64,000 nt of DNA, taken from assembly GCF_024347675.1 (NCBI RefSeq), contig NZ_AP024882.1, positions 1,240,001 to 1,304,000 of the forward strand. The letters are read 5' to 3'. The notes beneath the pieces are model-generated. The model did not search any database. It saw nothing but the letters and a program-made list of their open reading frames with translations, and had not been told where the DNA came from. The DNA is from Vibrio ishigakensis (GTDB lineage: Bacteria > Pseudomonadota > Gammaproteobacteria > Enterobacterales > Vibrionaceae). Made by a program: the position numbers and the translations under genes. This document shows, in pieces, positions 44,046 through 52,191 of the stretch (positions are counted from its first letter, which is position 1; every line of letters begins with the position of its first letter).

Positions 44046-44341
44046 TGGACTTTTTGATTATGGTGCTTTTGCTTCTCGGCTCCTTTTTCGTGGTTATAGC
44101 CAGTGTAGGCATAGTTAGAATGCCAGACCTTTATACCCGAATGCACAGTGCCACCAAGGCCGGCACGGTCGGGTTGAGCTTACTGCTCCTAGCACTAGCA
44201 TTCGCCATTCCTGAAATCAGCGTTATCTCACGAGTGCTGGGTACGATTCTATTTGTGTTCTTAACTGCGCCTGTGGCCGCACATATTTTGGGCCTAGCTA
44301 TGAAGCAGACCGGTTATAAGATTTGGCGGAAAGAAAAGTAG
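44042..44341 (+). CDS. mrpG: Mrp antiporter subunit G
   Basis: A 99-residue membrane protein with three segments and the MnhG signature GIVRMPDLYTRMHSATKAGT. It is the last gene of the Mrp operon, starting inside the stop region of mrpF. All six coding regions touch or overlap, implying one polycistronic message and a fixed subunit supply. Confidence 0.94.
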   Translation: MMDFLIMVLLLLGSFFVVIASVGIVRMPDLYTRMHSATKAGTVGLSLLLLALAFAIPEISVISRVLGTILFVFLTAPVAAHILGLAMKQTGYKIWRKEK

Positions 44342-44392
44342 TGGAGCAGGGATAGGTTATTCGTTTACTAAACCTCTGAACTTAAGCAGCCA

Positions 44393-45082
44393 TTAACGAC
44401 GAAGCACCGCAATCCACCTTCCCAAGTTTAATAAGCTGGTTAGCGAAGCCGCGACATAGGTTAGAGCCGCTGCCTTGAGAATTTTCTCCGCATGCTTTAG
44501 GTCACCATCATGCAGGTAGCCACCTTTCTCTAGGATTGGTAGAGCTTTACCATAGCTGGCATCGAACTCCACGGGTAGTGTCAACAGGTGTACAAGGGTA
44601 CTCAGTGCCATTGAAACAACACCGATCAGCATAGTCAGCGCTCCTGCCTGCGGAACGCGGGTTAGCACTAGGAGGATCGGAGCAGCCACTAGCATCATTC
44701 CTGCAATGCGCTCGCCCACTATTGCGGTCTTCACGAGTTTTTGTCTCGCCAGAAACAAGGGCTCTGAACGTGAATCCTGAATGGCATGTCCCACTTCATG
44801 AGCAGCCACGGTCACTGCAGTCAGTGAGTAGCCCGAGTAGTTGTCTGGTGTCAGACGTACAGCTTTGTCGGCCGGATCATAGTGGTCACCGGCAGAGGTC
44901 TCCTCTACCTTGATGTTGTCCAAGCCGAAGCTGTCAAGTAGGTGCCGAGCAAGCTCACTGCCGCTTCCCTTATTGCGGTAGCGATCTGCCGGCTGTCTGT
45001 ACTTTTCCATTACGTGCTTGACCCACAAACTCGGTAGGAAAACGACTGTCGCGACTATGAGTATTATGATTATCCAGATCAT
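44393..45082 (-). CDS. YugP-type neutral zinc metallopeptidase
   Basis: A 229-residue inner-membrane protein of the Zn_peptidase_2 / YugP family: membrane segment at the N-terminus, zinc motif HEVGH in TVAAHEVGHAIQDS (about 88-99), and further membrane segments in the C-terminal half (AGMMLVAAPILLVL, MLIGVVSMALSTLVHLLTLP, then YVAASLTSLLNLGRW). LPVEFDAS after the third segment is also conserved in the family. Substrates are unknown. It converges on the Mrp operon, with 51 bases between stops. Confidence 0.87.
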   Translation of the reverse strand: MIWIIIILIVATVVFLPSLWVKHVMEKYRQPADRYRNKGSGSELARHLLDSFGLDNIKVEETSAGDHYDPADKAVRLTPDNYSGYSLTAVTVAAHEVGHAIQDSRSEPLFLARQKLVKTAIVGERIAGMMLVAAPILLVLTRVPQAGALTMLIGVVSMALSTLVHLLTLPVEFDASYGKALPILEKGGYLHDGDLKHAEKILKAAALTYVAASLTSLLNLGRWIAVLRR

Positions 45083-45563
45083 TTAAATCAGCATGTTATG
45101 AGCAATTGTGTGGCTATTAAACATTATACGCATAGAAATTAGTAGCAGATGCTTGTCGATACTGGGGTAGCTTGAATGCGGCATTTCCGTTTTGGCGTTT
45201 CAGTCCGAGGTAGGCTGTTTTCGACCGGAACGAACCATCTTTCCCGCACCTCAAATACACCTATTAAATATGTTAATACTTACTACTTTTTGATTGTCGC
45301 TTTGTGCACATAGACTACTCCACAGGTTGAAGACTGAATCAACTACAAACGTATCCAGTCATCTCGAGCAAGGGTGCCAAGCGCTAGGTAGTTTAATTGG
45401 TTTGAGCGTGGAGGATTCTACGCTCAAATCATTACTTTTCCTGATTGTAAGACAGAACTCAAGGCGATTCGCAAAAGCATGTGGTGTTGAATGCGAAAAA
45501 ACTAAGAGCAAGAAAGCAACATGCAACTAGCATAGGTTTTTACGAAATTATAAGGTGCTGAGA
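45083..45563. other. Long intergenic stretch without a supported gene
   Basis: About 480 bases between the zinc peptidase start and a small hypothetical gene. It should contain the peptidase promoter. A weak 78-codon open frame (45294-45530) begins with TTG, lacks a good ribosome binding site and has no recognisable pattern. No RNA or repeat was identified. Confidence 0.4.
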
Positions 45564-45785
45564 GTGATTTATCAGAGTATACCAATTGCAGAAACTGTAG
45601 CCCCTAAAACAAAAGACGCAATCCGTCAGGAGTTGAGTCGTCTAGGTATTACCTTTCTTGAACTTGAAGGGGATAAAGGGACTAAATTTGTGTTTAATGA
45701 ACCTCTTTTCGAAGAAATCTTAGAGCATTTCCCTAGTCCAAATTGTATAGCTCGATACTTTAAACCTGTTATGTCTACTCATTGA
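45564..45785 (+). CDS. Small hypothetical protein
   Basis: GTG 45564, with TAAGGTG about 8 bases upstream, gives 73 residues; a GTG at 45555 is an alternative. Pattern: IYQSIPIAETV, a helix (KDAIRQELSRLGITF), two strands (FLELEGD, KFVFNEP) and a final helix EEILEHF. The composition is that of a folded cytoplasmic protein. I do not recognise a family. Confidence 0.5.
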   Translation: MIYQSIPIAETVAPKTKDAIRQELSRLGITFLELEGDKGTKFVFNEPLFEEILEHFPSPNCIARYFKPVMSTH

Positions 45786-45914
45786 ACTGAGAAAGTATTT
45801 CTGAATTTTTGCCCTAGATAAAAGCAATACTGAACCGACGGTCATTGCATCCGAAGAATGAAATCTCAACGCCGATTGATTTGCATTACAGGCGTTGAGA
45901 GTGCGTTGATGCGC

Positions 45915-47207
45915 TTACTTCTTACTGCCTGCCGCTTTATTTCTCACCATATTACGTATTCGAGCGCTTCTCTCAGCAGAGCCCTGACTGGTATCAGACG
46001 GGTTGTTCGTACGGGTTTTGCGGTTTTTGAAGGCTGGCTTACTGTGCATTTTTCGCAATAGGGCATCACGGTTTTTTGGCTCGTACCCTGCTTGCTCTAC
46101 GCGTCGAATCGTGTGACCGATCAACGACTCTACTTGTTGTAACGTCAGTTCTTCTTCACGGCTGACAAAAGATACAGCGTGTCCTTTTTGGCCAGCTCGA
46201 CCTGTTCGTCCAATACGGTGAACATAATCCTCAGCCAAAAATGGCATATCGAAATTCACTACGTGTGGAAGGCCTTTAATATCTAAACCGCGAGCAGCCA
46301 CATCGGTTGCAATCATCACACGTGCCTTGCCTTCTTTAAACTCGCTGAGCGCTCTACGGCGGGCACTCTGTGCTTTATCACCGTGACATAGCACTGCTTT
46401 AATACCGTCCAGTTTGAGTTCTTTCAATAACATGTTGGCCGTTTCTTTGTAGTTCACAAAGACCAATACTTGTTTCCAATTCTTGCGACCAATAAGTTCA
46501 GATAGCATTTCATTCTTTCTTTCTTGGTCCACCGGATAGACAACATGTGCGACAGTGTCTGCCGTCGCGTTTTCTTGAGTCACGGATACTCTTTTCGGTT
46601 GGCTCAACATTTTGGCCGCTAGTTTGTTCATTTGCGGAGAGAACGTTGCCGAGAAGAGCATAGTCTGTGGCTTTGTTGAAACACCAGACATAATGGTTTC
46701 AATAGATGAAATAAAGCCCATGTCTAACATACGGTCGGCTTCATCGAAAACCAAGAATTCAAGGTTCTGTAGGGAAACACTTTTCTCGTCTAGGTGCTCT
46801 ATTAAGCGACCTGGTGTTGCAACTAAAATGTCGACACCGTTCTTCAGCTGTTGAATCTGAGACGATATTTTCACGCCACCATAGATGGCAGAAACACTTA
46901 ATGATGTGTACTTGATATAATCTTCAATGCTTTGCGCTATCTGCGCCGCCAATTCACGAGTTGGCGCAAGAATCAATGCTCGCGTTTGAAAATGGTTATT
47001 AGCTTTATTCTTGTCTAATAGTTGCTGAATAATCGGCAGAGCGAATGCAGCGGTTTTGCCAGTCCCTGTTTGAGCATTCGCTAGGATATCGTATCCTTTG
47101 CGAGCGAGTGGGATTGCTTTCTGCTGAACAGGAGTAAGTTTTTCGTAGCCGCACTCAGACAGTGCTCTCACAATTTCTGGAGAAAAGTTTTGAGATGAAA
47201 ATGACAT
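45915..47207 (-). CDS. RhlE-type DEAD-box RNA helicase
   Basis: The 430-residue helicase has the full set of motifs: Q motif near GYEKLTPVQQKAIP, ANAQTGTGKTAAF (I), PTRELAAQI (Ia), DEAD at VFDEADRML (II), SAT (III), ATDVAARGLDI (V) and HRIGRTGRAG (VI). A short basic tail of about 50 residues (KNRKTRTNN...) follows. Such proteins unwind short RNA duplexes in ribosome assembly or mRNA decay, often at low temperature. It is closest to RhlE by feel; the paralogue is not certain. AGGAAC precedes the ATG. Confidence 0.93.
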   Translation of the reverse strand: MSFSSQNFSPEIVRALSECGYEKLTPVQQKAIPLARKGYDILANAQTGTGKTAAFALPIIQQLLDKNKANNHFQTRALILAPTRELAAQIAQSIEDYIKYTSLSVSAIYGGVKISSQIQQLKNGVDILVATPGRLIEHLDEKSVSLQNLEFLVFDEADRMLDMGFISSIETIMSGVSTKPQTMLFSATFSPQMNKLAAKMLSQPKRVSVTQENATADTVAHVVYPVDQERKNEMLSELIGRKNWKQVLVFVNYKETANMLLKELKLDGIKAVLCHGDKAQSARRRALSEFKEGKARVMIATDVAARGLDIKGLPHVVNFDMPFLAEDYVHRIGRTGRAGQKGHAVSFVSREEELTLQQVESLIGHTIRRVEQAGYEPKNRDALLRKMHSKPAFKNRKTRTNNPSDTSQGSAERSARIRNMVRNKAAGSKK

Positions 47208-47440
47208 TGTTGTGTTCCTAAATCAAACGGCTACGATCACGTAAAGCATAACCAAAATAACGGTCGCAGATTGTAGAACAAACTGTATAGGAACGGCAGG
47301 TTTTATGCCAAATCGTCGTAATAAGTTTGAAAATACGAAGATTTAATGAGCATAAGTTCCAAGGAGGCGATGTTTTATCTAATTTGGTCTTCAAATTAGG
47401 AATCTGGGTACGAAAAAAGTAAGTTGAATTGCGGTCAATC
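47208..47440 (-). other. Leader region of the helicase gene
   Basis: About 230 bases upstream of the helicase without a supported gene. Long leaders are common for cold-induced helicase genes, but I cannot place a promoter with confidence. Confidence 0.3.
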
Positions 47441-47475
47441 AATTAAAAGAGGAGCATAGTAGTAGCTCCTCTTCT
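47441..47475 (-). terminator. Terminator after the universal stress protein gene
   Basis: Stem AAGAGGAGC (47447-47455) / GCTCCTCTT (47465-47473) with a 9-base loop; on the minus strand it runs into TTTTAATT. Confidence 0.75.
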
Positions 47476-47529
47476 TGTGCCGTTGGAAAGTACGATAATT
47501 AGACGCACCTGGTTTTCAAAGCGCTATCT

Positions 47530-48459
47530 CTAGCGAACAGGTGAGACAAACCCCGGTGGTTTAAGAGCGACTAGAGAGCAACTAACCGCTTGTACGATGT
47601 TCTCAGCCGTATTGCCAATAACGATTCCCGGGATACCGGTACGAGCCAGTGTACCCATCACCAAAACATCAATCTCGTGCTCGTCTACCCAGTCAGGTAT
47701 CAGCTCGTCCGGTTCTCCGTGAAGGTGATGTACAACGATGTCGCCAGAGATCCCTGATTCGGTGACGAGATGATCTAACGCCTCTCGGTGGGTCTGTTTG
47801 GCGGCTTCAATTTCTTTGTCCAACTCACCGTCCTCTATCTTGATCCAAGCATGGTCTTGCAGATATCGCTCTAGTTGGTGCTCCCAACAGGAGAGCAGAT
47901 GCAAACGACTGCCACAACTGTGTGCGATTGAACTTGAGAGTTCAAGAAGGCGAAGGCTTAGAGCTTTGTGCTCGTCATCGGTGATCATAGGGTCGACCGC
48001 TACGGCGATTCTGCGCTTACTTGTTGGTTGATGAGTGAGTCTATTTAACCACACAGCTGAAGGGCATTTTCGAAGTAAGGTCATATCGATGGCTTTGAAA
48101 CCTTTTCCGTCGATAGGCTCTGCGTCTTTGATGACCAAATCATGTGAGGCATTCTGAACGGCCTGAATAACATCTACCGCAGGGTTTTCACCGCATACCA
48201 CATCCAGAGGGAAGGGAACGGACTCCTCGTTAATGTCATGTACTGAACGGCTTTCTTGTATCTGTTGATTAACGGAATGGACCAAAGAGTTTTCGTAACT
48301 GGCCTGATATTCGGAGAGATTAGATGGTAGTGATGGGCAAAACAACAAACCCTGAACGGGAGCATTATTATTGTGAGACAGTCTTAATGCCTGTCCTATG
48401 GAGTCACTGTGGCTCTTCAGTCCGTGGCTGACGTAAAGTATGTTCTTAAACTTTTTCAT
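47530..48459 (-). CDS. Two-domain universal stress protein (UspE-like)
   Basis: A 309-residue protein of two tandem Usp domains (about 1-145 and 148-305). The second keeps the nucleotide-binding signature VMGTLARTGIPGIVIGNTAENIV (G-2x-G-9x-G-N/S-T). The first has lost it (LVIKDAEPIDGKGFKA). This is the pattern of UspE. These proteins accumulate in stress and stasis and affect survival or motility. A strong AGGAGG precedes the ATG. Its upstream region is nearly 380 bases long, shared with a divergent small gene. Confidence 0.9.
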   Translation of the reverse strand: MKKFKNILYVSHGLKSHSDSIGQALRLSHNNNAPVQGLLFCPSLPSNLSEYQASYENSLVHSVNQQIQESRSVHDINEESVPFPLDVVCGENPAVDVIQAVQNASHDLVIKDAEPIDGKGFKAIDMTLLRKCPSAVWLNRLTHQPTSKRRIAVAVDPMITDDEHKALSLRLLELSSSIAHSCGSRLHLLSCWEHQLERYLQDHAWIKIEDGELDKEIEAAKQTHREALDHLVTESGISGDIVVHHLHGEPDELIPDWVDEHEIDVLVMGTLARTGIPGIVIGNTAENIVQAVSCSLVALKPPGFVSPVR

Positions 48460-48837
48460 TCCTACCTCCTAAGTGTCAAAGCAGGTTGATTAGGAACAAG
48501 TACAACGCCTGTCGAGGCTCTTGTTTACACTGATTCGTTCATTTTATCTTCACCTCCATATGGGTTCAAACGCAGCTAAAATGCTCAAAAATTCTTATTG
48601 TTGCAATTCAGCTATTTCTTATTTATATCAGGTGCTTATATCAATAAGGTGACGCTGGGTTTTTATAAGAAATTTTCTAATATGATCTTAGCATCAAACT
48701 TACCCGTATACCCACAAAGTGGTAGTCATATTACTGTCACCATATCGCGTTAGCGTAAGTTAAGTATAAGGTTGAAAAGGAGGGTTAGAGTCTATTTTTT
48801 AGCACTGACTGTGCTGTGAACATCTTAAGGAGGAACT
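48460..48837. other. Divergent promoter region between the stress protein and a small gene
   Basis: About 380 bases without a gene, probably holding promoters for both directions. It is AT-rich near 48590-48690. I could not place promoter boxes firmly and saw no palindromic operator. Confidence 0.35.
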
Positions 48838-49020
48838 ATGAAAGTTTGCCCATCTTGTTACAGTGAATTCGTCTCTCGCAACGGCATTGGAGTTTGTCCA
48901 AGACATGAAATTGGAGAATGTCGCTACGACGCTTATGAGTTACACAGTCAAACCCTAGATCTCCGGAGCGCTGATTTTAGGGAGCAAAAAGAGGGTCAAC
49001 CTCCCACTGAATTGGTTTAG
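48838..49020 (+). CDS. Small cysteine-rich protein
   Basis: A 60-residue protein starting KVCPSCYSEFVSRNGIGVCP. CxxC (4-7) and a CPRH / C pair around residues 19-29 could form a small zinc site. A very good AAGGAGG lies 6 bases before the ATG, and a strong terminator follows directly, so the gene is real despite its size. I recognise no family. It is divergent from the universal stress protein gene. Confidence 0.65.
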   Translation: MKVCPSCYSEFVSRNGIGVCPRHEIGECRYDAYELHSQTLDLRSADFREQKEGQPPTELV

Positions 49021-49025
49021 CGTGA

Positions 49026-49053
49026 AAGGGTGAGCATGGTGCTCACCCTTTTT
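49026..49053 (+). terminator. Terminator after the small cysteine-rich gene
   Basis: Stem AAGGGTGAGCA / TGCTCACCCTT with a very short loop, followed by TTT. Confidence 0.8.
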
Positions 49054-49146
49054 CGTTTTGACGGATGAGATCAGTCTAAAGTGAGTTATTGAGTTTCGGT
49101 TTGAACATTAAGATGTGCGCGTATTTTGAACAAACCGGAGACGACC

Positions 49147-49461
49147 ATGTCGCTTAAAAACAAAACCGCACTTACCTTTATTGTTGCAGCTGTAATGAGC
49201 ACTTCTACTTTCGCTCGTGACACTAGCCAAACCGCAAACGAGCAGACCGCGCTTCCAGAAGCAGGTATTGGGCTTACTGCTGGTGCAGATTCTCTACCAA
49301 ACTTCACTTTCAAAAAGCACAAGAAAGTAGAGCGCGTAGATAACACAGCTCAAATTATCGACCCTAATCACGATGACCTACCAGGTGCAATAGGCTGGTC
49401 TGTACCTGTAGATTCACTTCCAGATTTCCACTTGAAACACAAGAACAAAGTAGACCGCTAA
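49147..49461 (+). CDS. Small exported protein with an internal repeat
   Basis: ATG 49147 with GGAG upstream gives 104 residues with a signal peptide (cleaved near STFARD). The mature part contains a repeated unit: GAGIGLTAGADSLPNFTFKK-like (residues about 40-63) and GAIGWSVPVDSLPDFHLKH (about 83-101). Both end in a basic run and K-V-E/D-R. The doubled DSLP-[ND]-F pattern suggests a short beta unit or docking motif. No family is recognised. It is probably periplasmic or secreted. Confidence 0.7.
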   Translation: MSLKNKTALTFIVAAVMSTSTFARDTSQTANEQTALPEAGIGLTAGADSLPNFTFKKHKKVERVDNTAQIIDPNHDDLPGAIGWSVPVDSLPDFHLKHKNKVDR

Positions 49462-49488
49462 TTGGATAGCAAAATGAAGATAGGTATT

Positions 49489-49519
49489 GAAAGCAGCGTT
49501 GTTTCAAAGCACTGCTTTC
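49489..49519. terminator. Possible terminator between the repeat protein and the next gene
   Basis: GAAAGCAG (49489-49496) pairs with CTGCTTTC (49512-49519), loop of 15 bases. No strong T-run. Confidence 0.4.
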
Positions 49520-49527
49520 ATCGCCTT

Positions 49528-49983
49528 TTAAAGGATATTTGTAAGATGGGTTCCATTGATGTAGTCGAACTCTAGCCATCCGACCCAGTTTTCGCCTCGG
49601 TTATCTGGCCCCATGGTGACTGAACTACTTTTTATCGGATATACGGTTAAACCGTTCACCAATTTCCACTGATGGCTGTCTCTGGTTTCTGCCGGCAAGC
49701 TATCTGCTCGAACCAATATATATCCGCGCTTTTCCTTGAATAAAACCTTATTCACTCGAGCCAGTCTATCTTCACAATTTTGTTTTCGAACATGGTTTGA
49801 ACCAGGTTCTACGCGATACATCAGCTCTACCAATTCCTGCATTTCTTTTAATTCGTCTTGAGCCACAAGAAAGACAATGACATCTTCTGTTTCCAAATCC
49901 CATGTATACACATCTGTGCCTTGTTGGAGATCTATCCCCATGATCTCGGCGAGTTGAGTTTTGTTCTTTGGTAGCGATTTCAT
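49528..49983 (-). CDS. Hypothetical cytoplasmic protein
   Basis: ATG 49983 gives 151 residues; a GTG four codons upstream is an alternative. There is no signal peptide or membrane segment. The N-terminus KNKTQLAEIMGIDLQQG looks like a short helix-turn-helix or helical start, followed by a mixed alpha/beta body and a C-terminal WVGWLEFDYING strand. No family is recognised. It converges on the small exported protein gene. Confidence 0.6.
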   Translation of the reverse strand: MKSLPKNKTQLAEIMGIDLQQGTDVYTWDLETEDVIVFLVAQDELKEMQELVELMYRVEPGSNHVRKQNCEDRLARVNKVLFKEKRGYILVRADSLPAETRDSHQWKLVNGLTVYPIKSSSVTMGPDNRGENWVGWLEFDYINGTHLTNIL

Positions 49984-50131
49984 TTTGGTTCTCACAGTTG
50001 AAAAGTGAACATATCATACATTAATGGTATTAAGTACGCAAAATTTCAATGAAAGAAAACTATAGGAATGAACAACAGCAGAGCTCAATGCGTAAACCTT
50101 ATTTGAGTCATACAAAAACAAGGAATCGTTT

Positions 50132-50623
50132 ATGCAAAGGCTATTCTTATTTTCTCTTCTAACCATTCTGTCTGTAGGTGCATATGCCGCAGGTTCTGGT
50201 TCAAGTTTTAGCAGTTTGACGAAGTCTGAAAAGCTCTACAATCAAGGCGTGGAACTGATGCGTGACAATGAGTTTCGTGAGGCGGAGCGCAAGTTTAGAG
50301 ACGCCTTGAAACGAGACAAGGACTGGGCGGAAGCACATAACAATCTTGCTTACGTTTTGAGAAAGCAGGGTGAGATTCATTACAACACAGCGCTTTTTCA
50401 CTACAACAAGGCCATCGAAATTAATCCGAAGCTATCAGAACCCTACATGTACCGAGGCGTTTTGTACGTTCAGATGGGTAATGAAGCAATGGCGCAAGAG
50501 GATCTAGCTCGTCTAAATAAAATGAACCCAAGACTGGCAAAAGAGCTTAGCTATGTGATTGATAATGGCAAAGAGAAAGAGCCGGAGCAATTCTTTGGTG
50601 TGTCAGAAAAAATAAACGACTGA
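50132..50623 (+). CDS. Exported TPR protein
   Basis: A 163-residue protein with a signal peptide (cleaved near GAYAAG) and about three tetratricopeptide repeats: KLYNQGVELMRDNEFREAERKF, DWAEAHNNLAYVLRKQG and SEPYMYRGVLYVQMGNEAMAQ-type units. TPR arrays mediate protein-protein contacts, here in the periplasm. AAGGAA precedes the ATG. A terminator overlaps its stop. Partner unknown. Confidence 0.87.
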   Translation: MQRLFLFSLLTILSVGAYAAGSGSSFSSLTKSEKLYNQGVELMRDNEFREAERKFRDALKRDKDWAEAHNNLAYVLRKQGEIHYNTALFHYNKAIEINPKLSEPYMYRGVLYVQMGNEAMAQEDLARLNKMNPRLAKELSYVIDNGKEKEPEQFFGVSEKIND

Positions 50624-50640
50624 GGGTATCAGTCGTTTAA
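50614..50640 (+). terminator. Terminator overlapping the TPR gene stop
   Basis: Perfect 10-base stem AAACGACTGA / TCAGTCGTTT with a 5-base loop; the left arm contains the stop codon. Confidence 0.65.
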
Positions 50641-50712
50641 GGCAATCAAAACCGTGTCCTTGGCTTTAAAGTGGTAAAAAAAGATAGTTAGTTTAGGGAC
50701 ACGACAGTTGTA

Positions 50713-51633
50713 CTATTTAGCCGCTGCAGCGGCTGCGGCAGCTGATTCATCAATGAAGGTGTGTACTGCTTTCAATATCGTCTTCTTGATGTCACTTATC
50801 TGTTTAGAGTGAGGACACCATAGCGCCATACCAAATTTGAAGCCTTCTATCATTTGATCGACTTTCAAGATTTCGACATCTTCACTAACGTGTTTAGACC
50901 TTACGATACTTTTTGGTAGCAACGTCCATCCAAGTCCCAAACCGACCATCTTGATGATCAGAGCTAGTTGGTCAACTTCTTCATGTTCTGAGCTTAATAC
51001 AACCTTATCTCTCATGCCTTCCTCTACTAGAGAGCGAAGTACGAACTGCCTTTCACGACTGAGAGTGGCGATGGCTTTGTCTGACTTGAGTTTGGATAGC
51101 ACTCCGCCTTTTTGCACAAAGGCTAAGAATTCGAGGTGTCCAAGGAAGGTGGCATCTAGGCTGTGTATAGCACGGCTGTCATGCACGTTTACTAAGCCAA
51201 AGTGTATCTCACCACTTTGTAATCCTTGTTTGATTTGGCTCTTATTCCTAACGATAAAGTTTACCCGCATCATAGGAAAATCTTTGGCCAGTTGAAGCCT
51301 GATGTCAGATAGTGCCTTGTGAGGTATTACGCTTGAGTAGGCGATAGTGATATTTTCTAGACCGCCATAAGAGAGGCTAAGTGCTACCTTATCGAAGGTG
51401 CGAGCCTGCTCAATGGTCTGTTTGGCATAGTGATAAAGAAGTTCGCCATCTTCGGTTGGCTCCACTGAGCGACCGATGCGCTCAAACAATGAAACGGCTA
51501 ACTGGTCTTCAAGGTTTGTTACCACCTGGCCTATGGTGGTTCTGTGTTTGTTGAGTTTAACTGCTGCTTTGCTGAAAGAGCGTTCGTTATAAACGGTCAC
51601 GAAAGCGAGAAGTTGTTCAAAGCTAAAATTCAT
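50713..51633 (-). CDS. LysR-type regulator with a poly-alanine C-terminus
   Basis: ATG 51633 (MNFSFEQLL) gives 306 residues: winged helix-turn-helix near 1-60 (RSFSKAAVKLNKHRTTIGQVVTNLED) and effector domain from about residue 88 (LENITIAYSSVIPHK). The protein ends in eight alanines and a lysine (ESAAAAAAAAK). The Ala codons are mixed (GCT, GCC, GCA, GCG), so it is not a simple slippage tract. The target is unknown; no divergent partner is adjacent. Confidence 0.88.
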   Translation of the reverse strand: MNFSFEQLLAFVTVYNERSFSKAAVKLNKHRTTIGQVVTNLEDQLAVSLFERIGRSVEPTEDGELLYHYAKQTIEQARTFDKVALSLSYGGLENITIAYSSVIPHKALSDIRLQLAKDFPMMRVNFIVRNKSQIKQGLQSGEIHFGLVNVHDSRAIHSLDATFLGHLEFLAFVQKGGVLSKLKSDKAIATLSRERQFVLRSLVEEGMRDKVVLSSEHEEVDQLALIIKMVGLGLGWTLLPKSIVRSKHVSEDVEILKVDQMIEGFKFGMALWCPHSKQISDIKKTILKAVHTFIDESAAAAAAAAK

Positions 51634-51697
51634 AGAGTGTGCTTGCCTTGTGTGATTCTTAAAACTTGGGCATTCCTTTAGCCTCATTAAGTAATAG

Positions 51698-51727
51698 ACA
51701 AAAAGCTCGCTGATGAACAGCGAGCTA
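51698..51727 (-). terminator. Terminator of the patatin / small exported protein operon
   Basis: Stem AGCTCGCTG / CAGCGAGCT with a 5-base loop; on the minus strand it ends in a run of T. Confidence 0.8.
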
Positions 51728-51752
51728 ACATTTTTCTTTAAAAATTATATGC

Positions 51753-52178
51753 TTATTTGTACTCGTATACACGAGCAACGTAGTGGTATACGCCTGAATC
51801 ACCGATGTAATTTTTGTACAAGTCTACAGAGAAGTAATCCGGTTGATCGGCATCGATGCGTTCTGCGATTTTAACGCTCAGAGTGTCTAGGTCGTGCATG
51901 TCATAAACAAAAAACTTGCGAACTTTCTCCAAGTCCATCTTTTTCGCAAGCTTACGAGAAATATACATCTCATGGTGTTCGGCTACGATAATGCCTGACA
52001 CTTCAACTTGCTCAAAGTTAGGGTCTGTGTCGATGTTTACTAGCATTTCTGCGTCAGTAACAGTCTCAAGTTGAGCCATGTTTTGGTCAAGTTGCTGAAC
52101 CTCTTTGCTCGGTGTGTGAGCTGCGAAAGCAGAGGTAGTAACGGCCAAAAGGCTCAGTGCAATAAGTGATTTTTTCAT
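51753..52178 (-). CDS. Small exported protein downstream of the patatin lipoprotein
   Basis: ATG 52178 gives 141 residues with a clean signal peptide (LAVTTSAFAAHT). The mature part is mixed alpha/beta with conserved-looking segments VEVSGIIVAEHHEMYISRKL and VRKFFVYDMHDLDTL, and ends in an aromatic strand. It faintly recalls the YdgH/BhsA (DUF1471) fold but I cannot confirm it. It starts 13 bases after the patatin gene and shares its terminator, so they form an operon. Confidence 0.75.
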   Translation of the reverse strand: MKKSLIALSLLAVTTSAFAAHTPSKEVQQLDQNMAQLETVTDAEMLVNIDTDPNFEQVEVSGIIVAEHHEMYISRKLAKKMDLEKVRKFFVYDMHDLDTLSVKIAERIDADQPDYFSVDLYKNYIGDSGVYHYVARVYEYK

Positions 52179-52191
52179 TGGGGGTACCTTA

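Noticed and set aside
45294..45530. 78-codon open frame upstream of the small hypothetical gene
   Set aside because: Begins with TTG, lacks a ribosome binding site, and shows no recognisable protein pattern. Treated as chance.
47218..47442. 74-codon minus-strand open frame before the helicase gene
   Set aside because: Composition is unlike a folded protein and the stretch is better explained as the helicase leader.
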